Shown piece by piece: positions 24,101-35,496 of a stretch of 64,000 bases of DNA; within the stretch, counting starts at the first letter, position 1; every line of letters starts with the position of its first letter. The position numbers were made by a program, and so were the translations under genes. Source of the DNA: Flaveria trinervia (lineage: Eukaryota; Streptophyta; Magnoliopsida; Asterales; Asteraceae). The notes under the pieces were generated by a model, which was not told the origin of the DNA, searched no databases, and worked only from the letters and a program-made list of their open reading frames with translations. The stretch spans positions 24,470,724 through 24,534,723 of the forward strand of contig CM046443.1 in NCBI GenBank assembly GCA_025506515.1, given 5' to 3'.

Positions 24101-24690
24101 GAAGAGAGTTGTCGACGAAGACATCACTGTGGTTCTTGTAGTGTCCCCTTGGAAATTGTTGAAGAGTTCAAGAAAGCCTATGAAGCCAAACACCACCTCA
24201 AAAGATGTTGGAGAAGAAAATCATAAAGAAGGGATTGGTTTACAAAAGACTTGAAAACTTCAAACAAGAAGAGCTCAACCTGCTCTTAGAAGGGACTCAT
24301 CCAGATGAGTTTGCTTATAGACAAAACCACGGTTGAGCTCAAGAATGGAAAATAGGCCAAGTACATTTTGAAGTGTATGGCCGAGAAGGATTATTGATGG
24401 TGTGCCCGAGGTGCTGATAATGGATGAGCAGATCATGTTTCTAAGGGCTTACACCAGGGAATCATATAGGCTGATACACGGGAAGTAGATCTCATGGTTG
24501 GGGTAACAGCTCGGTGTCCAAGTCCCCAATACAGAGCTCCCAACCATATCATGCCAAACAGATCATCAGAGACTTCTTCCCAGGCCAGTGCTGAAAAAGG
24601 GTCACTTCTCATCTGATCAAGAGGATAAAAAGACCAATCTATCTGCCAAAATAAGTGGGACTCGTCAATAACTTAGAGGTTTTGGCTGCA
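21166..24690 (+). pseudogene. Third ORF (aORF) of element B, domain of unknown function
   Basis: A 205-codon open start (21166-21783) encodes FLLNPIIYADSLHQFW, a VVISTATIRQILLLDDA segment, HGYQGD and LNFSEIIFLELKDM. The same pattern (target-like LxxNPxIY..FW, then I/V-T-x-x-I/V-R/N..LLLDD, then Y.GD, then hydrophobic helices) occurs in the third ORFs of A and D. This resembles the uncharacterised extra ORF of Asteraceae Copia elements (from memory; family name unverified). A frameshift at about 21740-21790 follows. The rest is a Pro/Ser/Thr-rich, then Lys/Glu-rich region readable in pieces to about 24690. No signal peptide or clear membrane segment is seen at the start, so a viral-type envelope role is not supported. 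Confidence 0.75.
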
Positions 24691-24694
24691 TTGG

Positions 24695-24707
24695 TTCAGG
24701 GGGAGTT
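24695..24707 (+). promoter_or_regulatory. Element B polypurine tract
   Basis: TTCAGGGGGAGTT lies immediately before the 3' LTR start. It is the expected priming site for plus-strand cDNA. Confidence 0.88.
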
Positions 24708-25494
24708 TGTTGACCAAAAGAACCAATGAGCCTAATCAGAGAAACCTCTAAGTCCCACAGGACATCACAACAGCTGAAGAAGACCTGATCAGCTATTCTA
24801 CAAAGTCTGAAGAATACAACTGCTGAAGTACGTCTGAAGTACTGAAGACAAAGACTGAGACAACAGCTGAAGATCTAAAGTCTGAAGACTTCAACAAGTA
24901 CTGAAGACAAAGACTGAAGATCAACAGCTGAAAGACAAAGTCTGATGTTCAAGTACTGAGGACATCAGCTGATGTTAACAACTGATGACAGCAGCTGAAG
25001 AGGGCTTCTTCAGTTGTTGTGATGGTTTTTCTTCTTCAATAGTTTTCTTTTCCTTTCAGTAGTTTGTTTACTTTTCAGTGTTTGTAAACAACTGAAGAGG
25101 TTGTTCTTCAGTTGTTGTAGTATCAGTAGTTTTATGTTTTTCAGTAGTTGTAAATAAGATGTTTAACACTTAGGAACATTTGTAAGAAGATGTCAGTTGT
25201 TGACATCTTCAGTAGTTGTTAAACATCAGTTGTTATCAAACGGTTACATGTCACTTTCAAGTGACATCAGCCTACGTCACTCTTTCCTTTATAAGGAAGG
25301 ATGACTCACCTGTAATCGTGCCTTTGAGGCCGACAATCTTAATGCAATATTCCTTTTGTCGGATATTTCTCTCTCTATAACAAAATTCTTTTATCGTTTT
25401 ATATCGAATGTTCTTGTTTGAATTTGTCTAATTCTGAGCTATTCCGCTGCTATATATGTTCAATCGATTAAACCAAGAGGCTGAGATCCTAACA
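24708..25494 (+). mobile_element. Element B 3' LTR
   Basis: It runs TGTTGACC to CCTAACA, 787 bp, nearly identical to 13224-14003. The right flank AGTTG (25495-25499) is the second copy of the target duplication. Confidence 0.94.
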
Positions 25495-26959
25495 AGTTGT
25501 TTCAATTCAAAAGACAAAAAGTTTGGAACCTTTGTCCTCTTCCTTCTGGGAAGACTACCATTGGAACCAAATGGCTGTTTAGAAACAAGAAAGATGATAG
25601 AGGCATCATCATCATGAACAAAGCTAGACTGGTTGTTCAAGGATACACACAAGAAGAAGGGATTGACTACACTGATGTCTTTGCTCCAGTGGCAATATTA
25701 GAAGCTGTTAGGATATTCCTGACATTTGCTGCATCCAAGAACTTCAAGGTCTTTCAACTTGATGTGAAGTGTGCCTTTTTGTATGGAGTGATAGATGAAG
25801 AGGTTTATGTCAAACAGCCACCTGGTTTTGTAGACCCTGATCATCCTCATTATGTCTGCAAGCTTGACAAAGCTCTCTATGGGCTGCATCAGGCACCCAG
25901 GAAATGGTATGAGACATTATCTGAGTATCTTTGTAAACATGGATACAGGAGAGGTACTATAGATGGAACTCTCTTCATCAAAGGACAAGGAAAAGACATA
26001 TTGCTAGTTCAAGTGTATGTAGATGACATCATCTTTGGATCAACTAATCCAAAGCTCTGCAAAGACTTTGAGAAGCTGATGAAAGACAGATTTGAAATGA
26101 ATGCCATAGGGGAACTCAATTTCTTTCTGGGAATTCAAGTGAAGCAAGTTGAAGATGGCATCTTCATAAGTCAATCAAACTATGTTCAAGACATACTTAA
26201 GAGGTTCAACAAGACTGACTGTAAGATTGCTAAGACACCCATAGCTAGGAACCACTCCCTTGGTCCTGATCTTGAGGGGGAGTGTGTAGATGAGCACTTA
26301 TACAGGGCTATGATTGGGTCTCTTATGTATCTTACTGCTACAGGCCTGATATCATGTTTGCTACTTTCATCTATGCAAGATATCAAGCCAACCCTAAGAT
26401 GTCTCACCTTATCACTGTCAAGAGGATTCTAAGATACCTCAAATGTGCATCAACACTTGGTTTATGGTATCCCAAGAATCCTGACTTCATTCTATATGCC
26501 TATATAGATAGTGATTATGGTGGTTGCAATATGACTGCAAAGTCTACATCTTGGGGATGTCAATTGCTTGGTGAAAGGGTTGTCTCATGGTAATGCAAGA
26601 AACAATCATGTGTCTCTGCATCAACGGCTGAAGCTGAATACATTGTTGCTGCAAGCTGTTGTGCTCAAGTACTTTGGATTCAAAATCAGATGCTCGACTA
26701 TGGGTTAAACTTCAAGGAGACTTCCATTCACATAGACAACAAAAGTGCTATCTCAATCACAGAAAACCCTGTGCAGCACTCAAGGACAAAGCATATCAAT
26801 ATCAGGTGTCATTTAATAAGAGATAACTATGAAAAGGGATTAATTAAACTAGTCAAAGTTCACACAGATGAACAATATGCTGATCTGTTTACAAAGACTT
26901 TTGATGAACAGAGATTTAAACATCTAATATCAGCTATTGGGATGATAAACTTTGAGTAA
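25495..26959 (+). pseudogene. Element A pol, second part: reverse transcriptase and RNase H
   Basis: It resumes the frame interrupted at 13223. RT motifs are GTKWLFRNKKDDRG, LVVQGYTQEEGIDYTDVFAPVA, QLDVKCAFLYG, KALYGLHQAPRKWYETL and the catalytic YVDD in VQVYVDDIIFGS (about 26013-26040). FFLGIQV follows. A frameshift occurs near 26340 (TATGLIS). RNase H continues at 26354 (DSDYGGC), meets a stop at 26591 (VVSW*CKKQ) and ends at YADLFTKTFDE. Apart from these two lesions the RT is well preserved compared with the gag of A. Confidence 0.9.
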
Positions 26960-27408
26960 GCTTTTCTTAAAACTAATTGTTATTATTTCTTATAAAATAT
27001 GTGTGTCCTAAGTTGTCTAGTTTATCACTTTCATAAGCTCATGTTTTCTTTGGATAAAGATTTCTTTTTGAAGACTTTCCTTTGATTTTTGAAAATTTCT
27101 GATACTTTGGAAGTTATGCTTTTAACTTCAGAAGCAAATCATGCCTTCAAAATAAAAATAAATAACTGTCTAAGAAATTTACCTTCGAAAGAGCTTTCAA
27201 ATTTATCTTCCGAAACTTAAATACTTGTCTCAGACACTTACTTATTTTCAAGGACCATTAACTTCTGAAGCAAAATTAACTCTCGGAAGCTTTGTTGGTT
27301 TATATACAAAGCATTCAAGTTTTAATTTCTCTTCCGAAGCAAAATTCTCAAATCTCTCAGGAAATTCTTCCGATGTCATTTTAGCTTCGGAAGCTTTTTA
27401 ATTAAAAC
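26960..27408 (+). other. Element A spacer with TTCCGAAG motifs, up to insertion of C
   Basis: The AT-rich non-coding stretch carries repeated CTTCGGAAG, CTTCCGAAG and near variants (27110-27400), the same motif as in the LTRs of A. The last five bases, AAAAC (27404-27408), are the target duplication of element C. The matching copy lies inverted as GTTTT at 53036-53040. Confidence 0.8.
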
Positions 27409-28316
27409 TGTTGGATCAAAAGAACCAATGAGCCAAGATCAGAAAACCTCTAAGTCCCACATGATATCACAACAACTGCTGAAGGCTTCATCAGCAGTTT
27501 GACAAGTGCTGAAGACTTCAACAGCTGAAGATCAAGTATTGAAGACTTGAACAACTGAAGACTAAAATGCTGATGCTTAACAGCTAAAGAACACAATTGC
27601 TGAAGCTCAACAGCTGAAGAACACAAGTGCTGAAGCTGAAGACCAAGTACTGAAGTACAACAGCTGAAGAGTCCACAAGTGCTGAAGATTAACAACTGAT
27701 GTACAAAGTCTGAAGACAAAGACTGAAGACATTAGCTGATGACATCTACAGATGAAACGTCTGAAGTTCAAGTCTGAAGACCAAGTACTGAAGTTTCAGT
27801 AGTTTGTCACAACAGCTGAAGAGTACTTCTTCAGTAGTTGTGATATCAGTAGTTTTATGTTTTTACTTTCAGTAGTTTTGTAAAACGACTGATCAGTCGT
27901 TGTAGTTTCAGTAGTTTCTTTTCAGTAGTTGTAGTAACTGATAACACTTAGTATTTTTGTAAGAAGATGTCAGCTGTTTTGACATTTTCAGTAGTTGTGT
28001 TTCAGTTGTTTAAATAATTCTGTTAGATATCACTATCAAGTGACATCAGCAGACGTCACATCTCCTATATAAGGAATGTTCCAGCACGACATTTCTATAT
28101 AAGGGATGATTGACCTGATTGTATGGGTGACACTTTTCGCCACCACGAAAGCGTGTGATTGAATGAAATATTCTTTTTGCAGAAACTTTCTCTCTCTATA
28201 ATTAATTCTGTTCATTGCAATATCTTTGGTATTCTTTCTCGAATTGTGCTAGTTGGTACTCTATTTCGCTGCTGAAATCATTCGAATCGATCAAACTAGA
28301 TGCTGAGATCCTATCA
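27409..28316 (+). mobile_element. Element C 5' LTR
   Basis: It runs TGTTGGATC to CCTATCA, 908 bp. Like the LTR of B it has CTGAAG-rich sequence in the first half (27475-27790) and the complementary CTTCAGTAGTTG in the second half (27800-27990). TATA-like CCTATATAAGG occurs at 28064-28074 and again near 28096. Its start and end match B, but the middle differs, so C is a sister family or subfamily. Confidence 0.9.
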
Positions 28317-28318
28317 AA

Positions 28319-28330
28319 TGGTATCAGAGC
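28319..28330 (+). promoter_or_regulatory. Element C primer-binding site
   Basis: TGGTATCAGAGC lies two bases after the LTR end, of the same initiator-Met tRNA type as B. Confidence 0.93.
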
Positions 28331-28524
28331 AGGTTAATCATTGATCGATCTAACAATTGATCATTGAAACTGCTCATTTGCTCTAAGTTTGATCGAACTA
28401 GCAAATTCGCACGAATCTGTTATAGAGATTGAAGTTCTGTCGCTTTTGGCTATTTTAATTGAGGTTCTTAGTAGTTTTGAGCTAAATTTGTTTTGCTTAT
28501 CTTGAATTTGTCTGAATTTTCTAA

Positions 28525-30365
28525 AATGACTACTCCTTCCAATGATCCTCACAATACTGGTTCCTCAACCAAGCCTCCAATGCTGGTTAGGAGTGAGTAT
28601 AACATATGGCAACGACGAATGCTCCATCACCTGTCTGTTAACAATTCAGGTTGTTGGACATCATTGGTAAATGGTCCACACAAGCCTATGGTGAGTAACC
28701 CGTAAACCAATCAAATGGTTCCGAAGAGGAGGGAGCAATACTCAGATGAGGATAAGAAATTGTTTGAGATTGATGCAAAAGCCCATGGAATTCTGGCCAT
28801 GGCACTGCCCAATGAATTTATTCTGGGCTAATGCATTATGAAACTGCCCATGACCTCTGGAATGCCTTGAAAGAACAATTTGGAGGAACAGATGAGGTCT
28901 TGGCAAATAATAGGGAATCCTTGCCCAACATATGAGACATTCTCTCATAGGAAGGGTGAGACACTGACTCAACAGTTTGAGCGGTTCTCTTGTTTGATCT
29001 CTGAATTAAGAATGCTCAAACATGAGTACACCAATAGCCAGATGAATAACAGATTTCTCAGATCACTGCCTGAGAGATGGGACACATATACTATTTTCCT
29101 ACGCTCCAGTGCAAATTTGGGCAAACTATCTCTCACCCAACTCCATGGGAAATTGCTCACATTTGAGAGAGAGATAGAATAGAACGAAAACTGTCATCAT
29201 CTGGAAAGCTCACTGATGACTTTGTACCAGGAAACACTGCCTTGGTTGGTCATGAGTCAGAATATGCTTCATCTGATTGCCAGTATGATGAGCATATTGA
29301 TTTCTCTACAAACACTTCTGAGCCTGCCTTTGTGAGTGTTGATAGTCATTCTGCTGGTAGTAATAGTGACAATCTATGTTTCATCATGGATGATCTCAAG
29401 GGGATTGCTAATGATGACTTTGAAGAGATGGATATTTTGAGCCAAATGGCCTTGATAAATATCAGATCTCAGAAGTTCTACAAAAGAACTGGAAGGAAAT
29501 TCCCAGGACTCTCTGGCAAAACCAAAGTTGGTTTTGACAAGAGTAAGTTGAAGTGTCATAAATGCCACAGGCTTGGACACTTTGCAAGAGAATGTAGATC
29601 ATCTGGATCTAACTCTCCTGCACCTTTTGTGACTTTCCCTGGCAATAGTCAACAAAACAGAGGGCAACAACCTGTCAATTCTAGTTATCATCATCAACCA
29701 CAATCTCCTGCATATTTTGTTCCACAGGGCCAATGCCATATCCATACCCCTGCTATTACATGCCACAACCAGGCCAGTTCAAGCACCCACTGCTCAGCAA
29801 CCACATGCACTCCCTGAGCCTCAACCATCCCAATCTCATCAACCTAATCAACCTCAACAACACAGCTTCTTCACACCAGGAGTTGTTGACTGGAGCAGTT
29901 TACCAGATGACATGTCTGGTCATGAACAACTGCTCACAGGTGCTGGTCAACATGGTGGTGACAGTCCGTTTGGGAATCTGGCACTTATGGCTCTGGAGTC
30001 TGCAGATGGATCATCCTCAAATGCCTCTTCATCACAGGTATCACAAGTATCCTCTGAGGCTAAGTCCAAATTATGTTCTGAAACATGCATAGCAGCATTT
30101 GCCTCTATTAGAGAAGCAAATGTAGCTTTAATTAATAAGAACATAGAGCTAGAAAAGTTCATTTCCAAAAGAAAAGCTGAGTTTGAGTCTATACTTAAAG
30201 AGAAAAATGATGAGATTTATAAACTTAAATGCCAAATCACTGATGATAAGGCTAGGGAAGAGGTACTTTTAGAAAAGTACAAAGACCTCAAAGAAACCCT
30301 TGCAGTCACCCAAGTAGAGTGTGATCGATGGGTACAATCATGCAAAGGTTTTGAAATGCTTCTTG
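28525..30365 (+). pseudogene. Element C gag, truncated
   Basis: ATG at 28525 opens MTTPSNDPHNTGSSTKPP, the intact version of the N-terminus broken in B. The frame hits a stop near 28703 (NP*TN), has indels near 28825 and 28915, and a TAG near 29180. The zinc knuckle CHKCHRLGHFAREC is at about 29554-29595. The Pro/Gln-rich region shifts frame near 29730, where one G is missing relative to B. The coiled coil then runs open to the break at about 30365. After that the apparent ORF to 30442 is Gypsy LTR sequence. Confidence 0.88.
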
Positions 30366-31336
30366 GTTATGTTTATGTTATGTTCCTTATTATGTACGTC
30401 CTTTTCCGTGGCTTTACGTGGTATGGTTTTGAATGTAAATGAAAAATATTATGTAACATAAAGCGGAAGATAATGAAAAGAGGATCATAAAGAATGAATG
30501 AATGGATAAGTTTTCCCTGGTGCTGGTGCCAGGCTATGTGCGTTATGGAAGTCTGATCAACTTCGGCCCAATACCCGCTTTGTGCCTACGTTTAGGGTGA
30601 ACTTATGTATGGAATCCTTGTTGTTTACCCCGGTGTTAGTGCTAGGCTATGTGCGTTATAGAAGACAGATAACTTCGTCCCAATACCCGCTTTGTGCCAT
30701 GTTTGGGGTATAGCATATAAGTGGGGTCTTTGTTGCTTACCCCGGTGCTGGTGCCAGGCTATGTGTGTTATGGAAGTCTTTTTATCAACTTCGGCCCAGT
30801 GCCCACTTTGTACCTACGTTTGGGGTGTAGGTGATGACACTGACCCCGAAAGAAAGAAAGAAAGAAAGAATGATGGTTAATGAATGGAATGTACCATACA
30901 GAAGTTAATGAATGATAATAGAAGATAATAATGATATTATCTATGTGTATGTACGATGTATGATCACGTACGAAAGTAAAGAACGTTTTTGATCGAAAGT
31001 AAAGTATATATTATTTTAAAACTAAAACGACGTGAGCATGCTGACTTTTATGTGTTTCCAGTTGGCAGGTACTTGGTTTCTAAGGATGGCACGGGCAGCT
31101 ACTTGGCTTATTTTGGACAACATCCATTTTGTATAACGATAATGTCTTTGTGATGTAATGCAACAAGTGATATTTTGTAATCTGTCAACGATGTATTATT
31201 TTTCAAAAGCAATTATAATGATATAAAATGGTTTTAAATTTATTCAGCTGCAATGTTTTAGTAATGGTAAATGTAATTATATGTTTTTATGTGCAATTAT
31301 CAACAAGCTGTGAGTGTCTAGGGAAAGGGCCTTACA
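30366..31336 (+). mobile_element. Gypsy LTR fragment (3' ~970 bp)
   Basis: It matches the last part of the Gypsy LTRs (from about 4915 in LTR 2), with the TGTTCCTTATT start, AATGAATG and GGTGCTGGTGCCAGGC-type repeats (three units of about 125 bp, 30510-30830), TTGGCAGGTA near 31062 and the terminal GGGCCTTACA at 31336. It begins abruptly at the break in gag of element C. Its complement, the first ~570 bp of such an LTR, is at 53555-54124 on the other strand. Confidence 0.85.
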
Positions 31337-31349
31337 TAGATCTACACGT

Positions 31350-31424
<75 letters not shown>

Positions 31425-31675
31425 CTAAAAGGGTGCCTTTGCAACGCGCCGGGCCGACACTTTATATCCAACATATGTTTCTAATATTTTGTTATTCTTG
31501 TAGTATTTTTACAAAAGGCTATTATGTTTTTTGTACCTAAAATTTATAACACCAAATAAATGAGTTCTGCATGAAGATTGTACATTTACATGTATTGTAC
31601 CTCACAAAATATAGATTGGTTCAGCAAAACGTTTAAACTAAAACATTTAAGAAAACACATATTACGATTGTAGTC
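31337..31675. other. CA/TA microsatellite and unassigned sequence between Gypsy LTRs
   Basis: (CA)n spans about 31353-31402 and (TA)n about 31403-31424. Then ~250 bp begins AAAGGGTGCCTTTGCAACGCG. I find no ORF or known element. The GCAACGCG piece recalls ends of plant Helitron or MITE relics, but no boundary can be defined. Confidence 0.7.
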
Positions 31676-33711
31676 TGTAAGGCCTCATTCCCGGGATGCT
31701 CACAGCTGGTCAATCATTGCACATAAAATATATATATTTACGTTTAACTTAAATAAACACTGCAGCGGAAACATTCAAAAATGACATTTCATTTCATTGT
31801 AAAGGCTTTTGCAAAATAATACAGCGTTATCACATTACAAAATACCTGGTGCATTATATCACAAAAGCATTATAAAATGGATGCCATCCAAAAAGAGCCA
31901 GTAGCCGCTCCGTACCATCCTCAGCAACCTTTACGTGCCAACTGCAAACATATAAAAGTCAGAGTTGTTGAGTGAGTTCTAGTTTTAAAATAAAATGTAC
32001 TTTACTTTCATTAAAACCATGCTATACTTTCTTTCAAATCATACTATACCATTGTACATGATCACATATCGTACGTACACATAGATAATAACATTATTAT
32101 CTTCTTTACTATTCATCACATTCTTTCTTTCTCTATAACTCTTTCTGGATCAGTGTCATCAGTTATGCCCAAAACAAATGGGGTACTGGGCCGAAGAACA
32201 TAAATGACTTACATAACGCACAAAGCCTGGCAACAGCACCGGGGTAAGCGACAAAGATCCCCACTGTATACTACACCCCAATTGTATCCACAAAGCGGGT
32301 ACTGGGCCGAAGATCCTAAATGACTTCCATAACGCACAAAGCCTGGCACCAGCACCTGGGTGAGTAGTCACTATAAACGATGTACTATATCACTCGTCAG
32401 TCACAAAGACTGGACCCCTGCGTGTATCCTTAAGGGTTATCTCAACCACACACAGTTGAGCTTACAACATTTTAGATCCGTGCACCTCCGTACATTTTGC
32501 TTGCAAGCCTTTCATTACTTTCTCTTTCATTAATGCATGCATTCTATGATTATGTTCCTCTTTTCATTATCTTTCACTTTACGTTGCATAATACTTTATC
32601 ATTTCTTTCAAAACTGTAACACGTAAAGCCATGGTAAAGATAAACATACATATCAGGAACATAAACATATCATACAAAACATCGCCATACAAGACACCAT
32701 CATACATGCATAACATACATCAACATACTATCATGCAAAAATCATCAAACATACATCATCATATTATGCCCACCACATCACTATTGACTTCAAAAAGTCA
32801 ACTTACTATGCCCCCAGGAACATCCCAAGTCAAAGCCTACTTTACACTTTTCCCTAAAAATTCAGAAAATAATCTAAGTCTTTAGGCGCCTGAACACTAT
32901 GCAGGCGCATGAGCACTATGCAGGCGCATGAGGAACACTTAGGCGCATGGGAAACTTTCAGGCGCATTAGTACTATTGGGGCGCATGAGCAACACTCAGT
33001 ATATTCTGGACAATTCTAGGCGCATGAGCACTATGCAGGTGTATGAGTGCCTAGGCGCTTAAATCATAATTCAGTCCCTAATTATTCTCAAACTTATTCT
33101 AAGCATAAATCATGCATTCTAAGCCAAAGAAACATATCCATAACAACATCAAACACATACATAGCCCAAGAATCAAACTCCACCCGCAACATACACACAT
33201 ACATACATTCGGTATAAAACCCAACTTTTATAAAAAGTTCATACATGCATTTCCAGCCCCAAAACAGTTAAAAACAAGTAAAAAGAGGTTTCTAGAACTC
33301 ACCTTAGCTGTCTTTGGTTATGACTTCTTCAAAACCCATTTCAAGTTGTGTTCAACCACCTAGAAACCCACCAAAAACATACCCGAACACATACAAACAT
33401 ACATAAGCACACACCTGAGGATAAAACCTATCAAAAACACTCAAAGACCATGAATTCTTACCTTGAATTAGAATTCCTGCTCTTGTTTTTACAAAGAACC
33501 CGAAATATCTTCTCTTTCTCTTTCTGAAATCCGTAAGGAGAAAGGTAAAAAGTAGCATGGCATGGGCGGCCATGTTACTATTGTACGAAATTACAATAGA
33601 TTTGTACTTTGCACACTTTCAACCCCTCAACTTGGGTTTAATAGTATTTCTTTCTTTTCATCCACTTTATTCTTCTTTCTTTGGCTTCAAAGAAAATAAT
33701 CGGGGTTTACA
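31676..33711 (-). mobile_element. Solo Gypsy LTR, minus strand
   Basis: It is the reverse complement of a full Gypsy LTR, from TGTAAGGCC (LTR end) to GGGGTTTACA (LTR start), 2036 bp. Flanks TAGTC (31671-31675) and TAGTG (33712-33716) agree at four of five bases, consistent with an aged target duplication. It contains the GGCGCATGAG motif array at 32880-33060, shorter than in LTRs 1 and 2. No internal domain is attached. Confidence 0.87.
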
Positions 33712-33967
33712 TAGTGTCAAAAAGTTTTAAGTATGATAAATTAAAAGAAATAGTTGGAATCTTAAAATAATTTAAGTTTTTCAGTTTTTGGGTAGACAAT
33801 CTAAAATCTGTTGGTAAGTATAAGGTATTATATAACTAATTGTAAGGCTTAATTTGTAAGTAATGTTAAAAGTATTATTTTAGACTCAAAAGTGATCTAT
33901 ATTATTGCATTGAATAAAATAATTATCTTAATTTTATGATACCTTAAAAATACACATCTCATATGCT
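33712..33967. other. AT-rich spacer with repeated block
   Basis: There is no gene. The 24 bp at 33926-33949 are the exact reverse complement of 7088-7111, beside the other end of element A. Confidence 0.75.
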
Positions 33968-33969
33968 TC

Positions 33970-34004
<35 letters not shown>

Positions 34005-34028
34005 ATGTATATGTATATGTATATGTAG

Positions 34029-34079
<51 letters not shown>

Positions 34080-34100
34080 GATATGTATATGTATATGTAT

Positions 34101-34133
<33 letters not shown>

Positions 34134-34570
34134 CTATGTGTATATATATATATATTTATATATATGTACATATATATATAAATAAATAAATATATATATA
34201 TATATATGTATGTATATGTATATGTGCATATATATATGTATATATGTGTATATATATGTATATGTATATGTATATATATATATGCATATATATATATATG
34301 AATATGTATATATATACGTATATGTATATATAAGTATATGTATATGTATGTATATATGTATATATATATATGTATATGCATATATATGTATATGTATATA
34401 TATATATGTATATCTATATATATATATATAGGAATATAATATATATATGTATATGTATATATAAGTATATGTACATGTATATATATGTATATGTATATAT
34501 ATATATGTATATGTATATATAATATGTATATATATCTGTATATATATGTATATATATATACACATGCATG

Positions 34571-34601
<31 letters not shown>

Positions 34602-34652
34602 ATATACGTGTATATATATACGTATATATATATATACATCTATATATATATA
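33968..34652. repeat. TA/TATG microsatellite
   Basis: Alternating TA with TATATG/TATGTA interruptions abuts the 3' LTR of element A. The long Tyr-Ile ORFs on both strands are artefacts. Confidence 0.95.
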
Positions 34653-35455
34653 TGTCCAGGATCGTTGAAGGGTGTAAGTTACAACATAACAACACAAAGA
34701 GTAGATTAACTAAACTTTAGTCAAACAGTAAACTAGATTAACCAAGTTGAGATACTAAGAACACAAGTAATGCAAGAGAGACAGAACAGAAAGAACACAA
34801 GTGTATGGTTTTCAAGAATGTAGTATATTGCTTTCTCTATGTTCTATTACAAGTGTTACAAAGCATATTTGGAATGACACAAGAACATGAGATACTTATA
34901 CTACATCCTACAGCCGGCTATACTTTAAAAGCCAGCTGGATACAATTGACTAGACACAAACAAAATCAATTGTAGAGTCAAAAGGCAGGTTGCCTTTGAA
35001 CTTGTGACTATGACATGCCATAGCTCACATCCTTATCTATTACAAAAAGGATAAAGTACATAAAGTAGAAAGTTACAGACTCAAGACCTCAATGTACAGT
35101 TACCAAAAGCATTCACCTTTTCACCAACTCATGTAAGTTGGTGACTTGCAGAGATGCAGCGGAAAGGTGTCTAGCTTTATGGAACAGTATATCAGATAAA
35201 GCATGTTACTAAAAGTCTTCGGAAGAAATCTGTCTTCATGATCTTGAAGCTTCGGAAGGCTTTGTCTCTGAGGCTTCGGAAGACTTCATGTTTGGCTTCG
35301 AAAGATATTGGTCTTGGCTTTGGAAGATTTCACACTTAGAGTATTTTCTGTTTCATGTGTGAAACTTCCTAACCTTCTTCTTTAATGTACTTGTGCAGCA
35401 TGCAGAATAGAGTTAAGATGTTTAGGTTGCATCAGCCTCTTCATTAATCTCTACA
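34653..35455 (-). mobile_element. Element A 3' LTR, minus strand
   Basis: The reverse complement matches 7691-8489, from TGTAGAGATTAATGAAG (35455) to CGATCCTGGACA (34653). TTCGGAAG motifs occur at 35216-35330. The adjacent GGCGGAGTT (35456-35464, minus) is a decayed polypurine tract. It lies opposite to the 5' LTR of A. Confidence 0.9.
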
Positions 35456-35496
35456 AACTCCGCCTAGGCTGATTCTACCAAAACACTTAGAAGACT

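Larger units (their letters stand above)
13224..25494 (+). mobile_element. Complete Copia element B, inserted in pol of element A
   Basis: The 12,271 bp element has two LTRs (13224-14003 and 24708-25494), a primer-binding site, gag, pol, a hairpin minisatellite, a third ORF and a polypurine tract, bounded by the 5 bp target duplication AGTTG (13219-13223 and 25495-25499). The LTRs differ by roughly 9 substitutions and 6-7 small indels by eye (about 99% identity ignoring gaps). That makes B a recent insertion and younger than D. Despite this, gag and pol contain several frameshifts, so this copy is not autonomous. Confidence 0.95.
7691..27408 (+). mobile_element. Copia element A, left half (5' LTR to RNase H and spacer), interrupted by B
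   Basis: This half holds the 5' LTR (7691-8489), primer-binding site (8492), gag (8574-11277), protease and integrase (11289-13223), reverse transcriptase and RNase H (25495-26959) and a spacer to 27408. Element B splits pol at 13223/25495. Element C starts at 27409. The missing third ORF and 3' LTR of A lie on the minus strand at 53040-34653. The primer-binding site and third ORF suggest the SIRE/Maximus-type Copia group; that assignment is inference. The coding parts are heavily mutated, so it is an old, non-autonomous copy. Confidence 0.85.
27409..30365 (+). mobile_element. Copia element C, 5' part only (5' LTR and gag)
   Basis: It has a 5' LTR (27409-28316), primer-binding site and gag, and is related to B. 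It stops abruptly at about 30365 inside the coiled-coil region of gag, where Gypsy LTR sequence begins. All of pol is missing. Part of its 3' LTR lies on the minus strand at 53041-53554, next to the second copy of its target duplication. It had inserted into the spacer of element A. Confidence 0.88.

Noticed and set aside
31425..31470. Possible Helitron or MITE end (GCAACGCG motif)
   Set aside because: No hairpin plus CTRR end, no partner terminus and no autonomous coding sequence can be identified.
32631..33363. Short plus-strand ORFs rich in His, Ile and Lys
   Set aside because: They fall within the minus-strand solo Gypsy LTR, which has no coding role.
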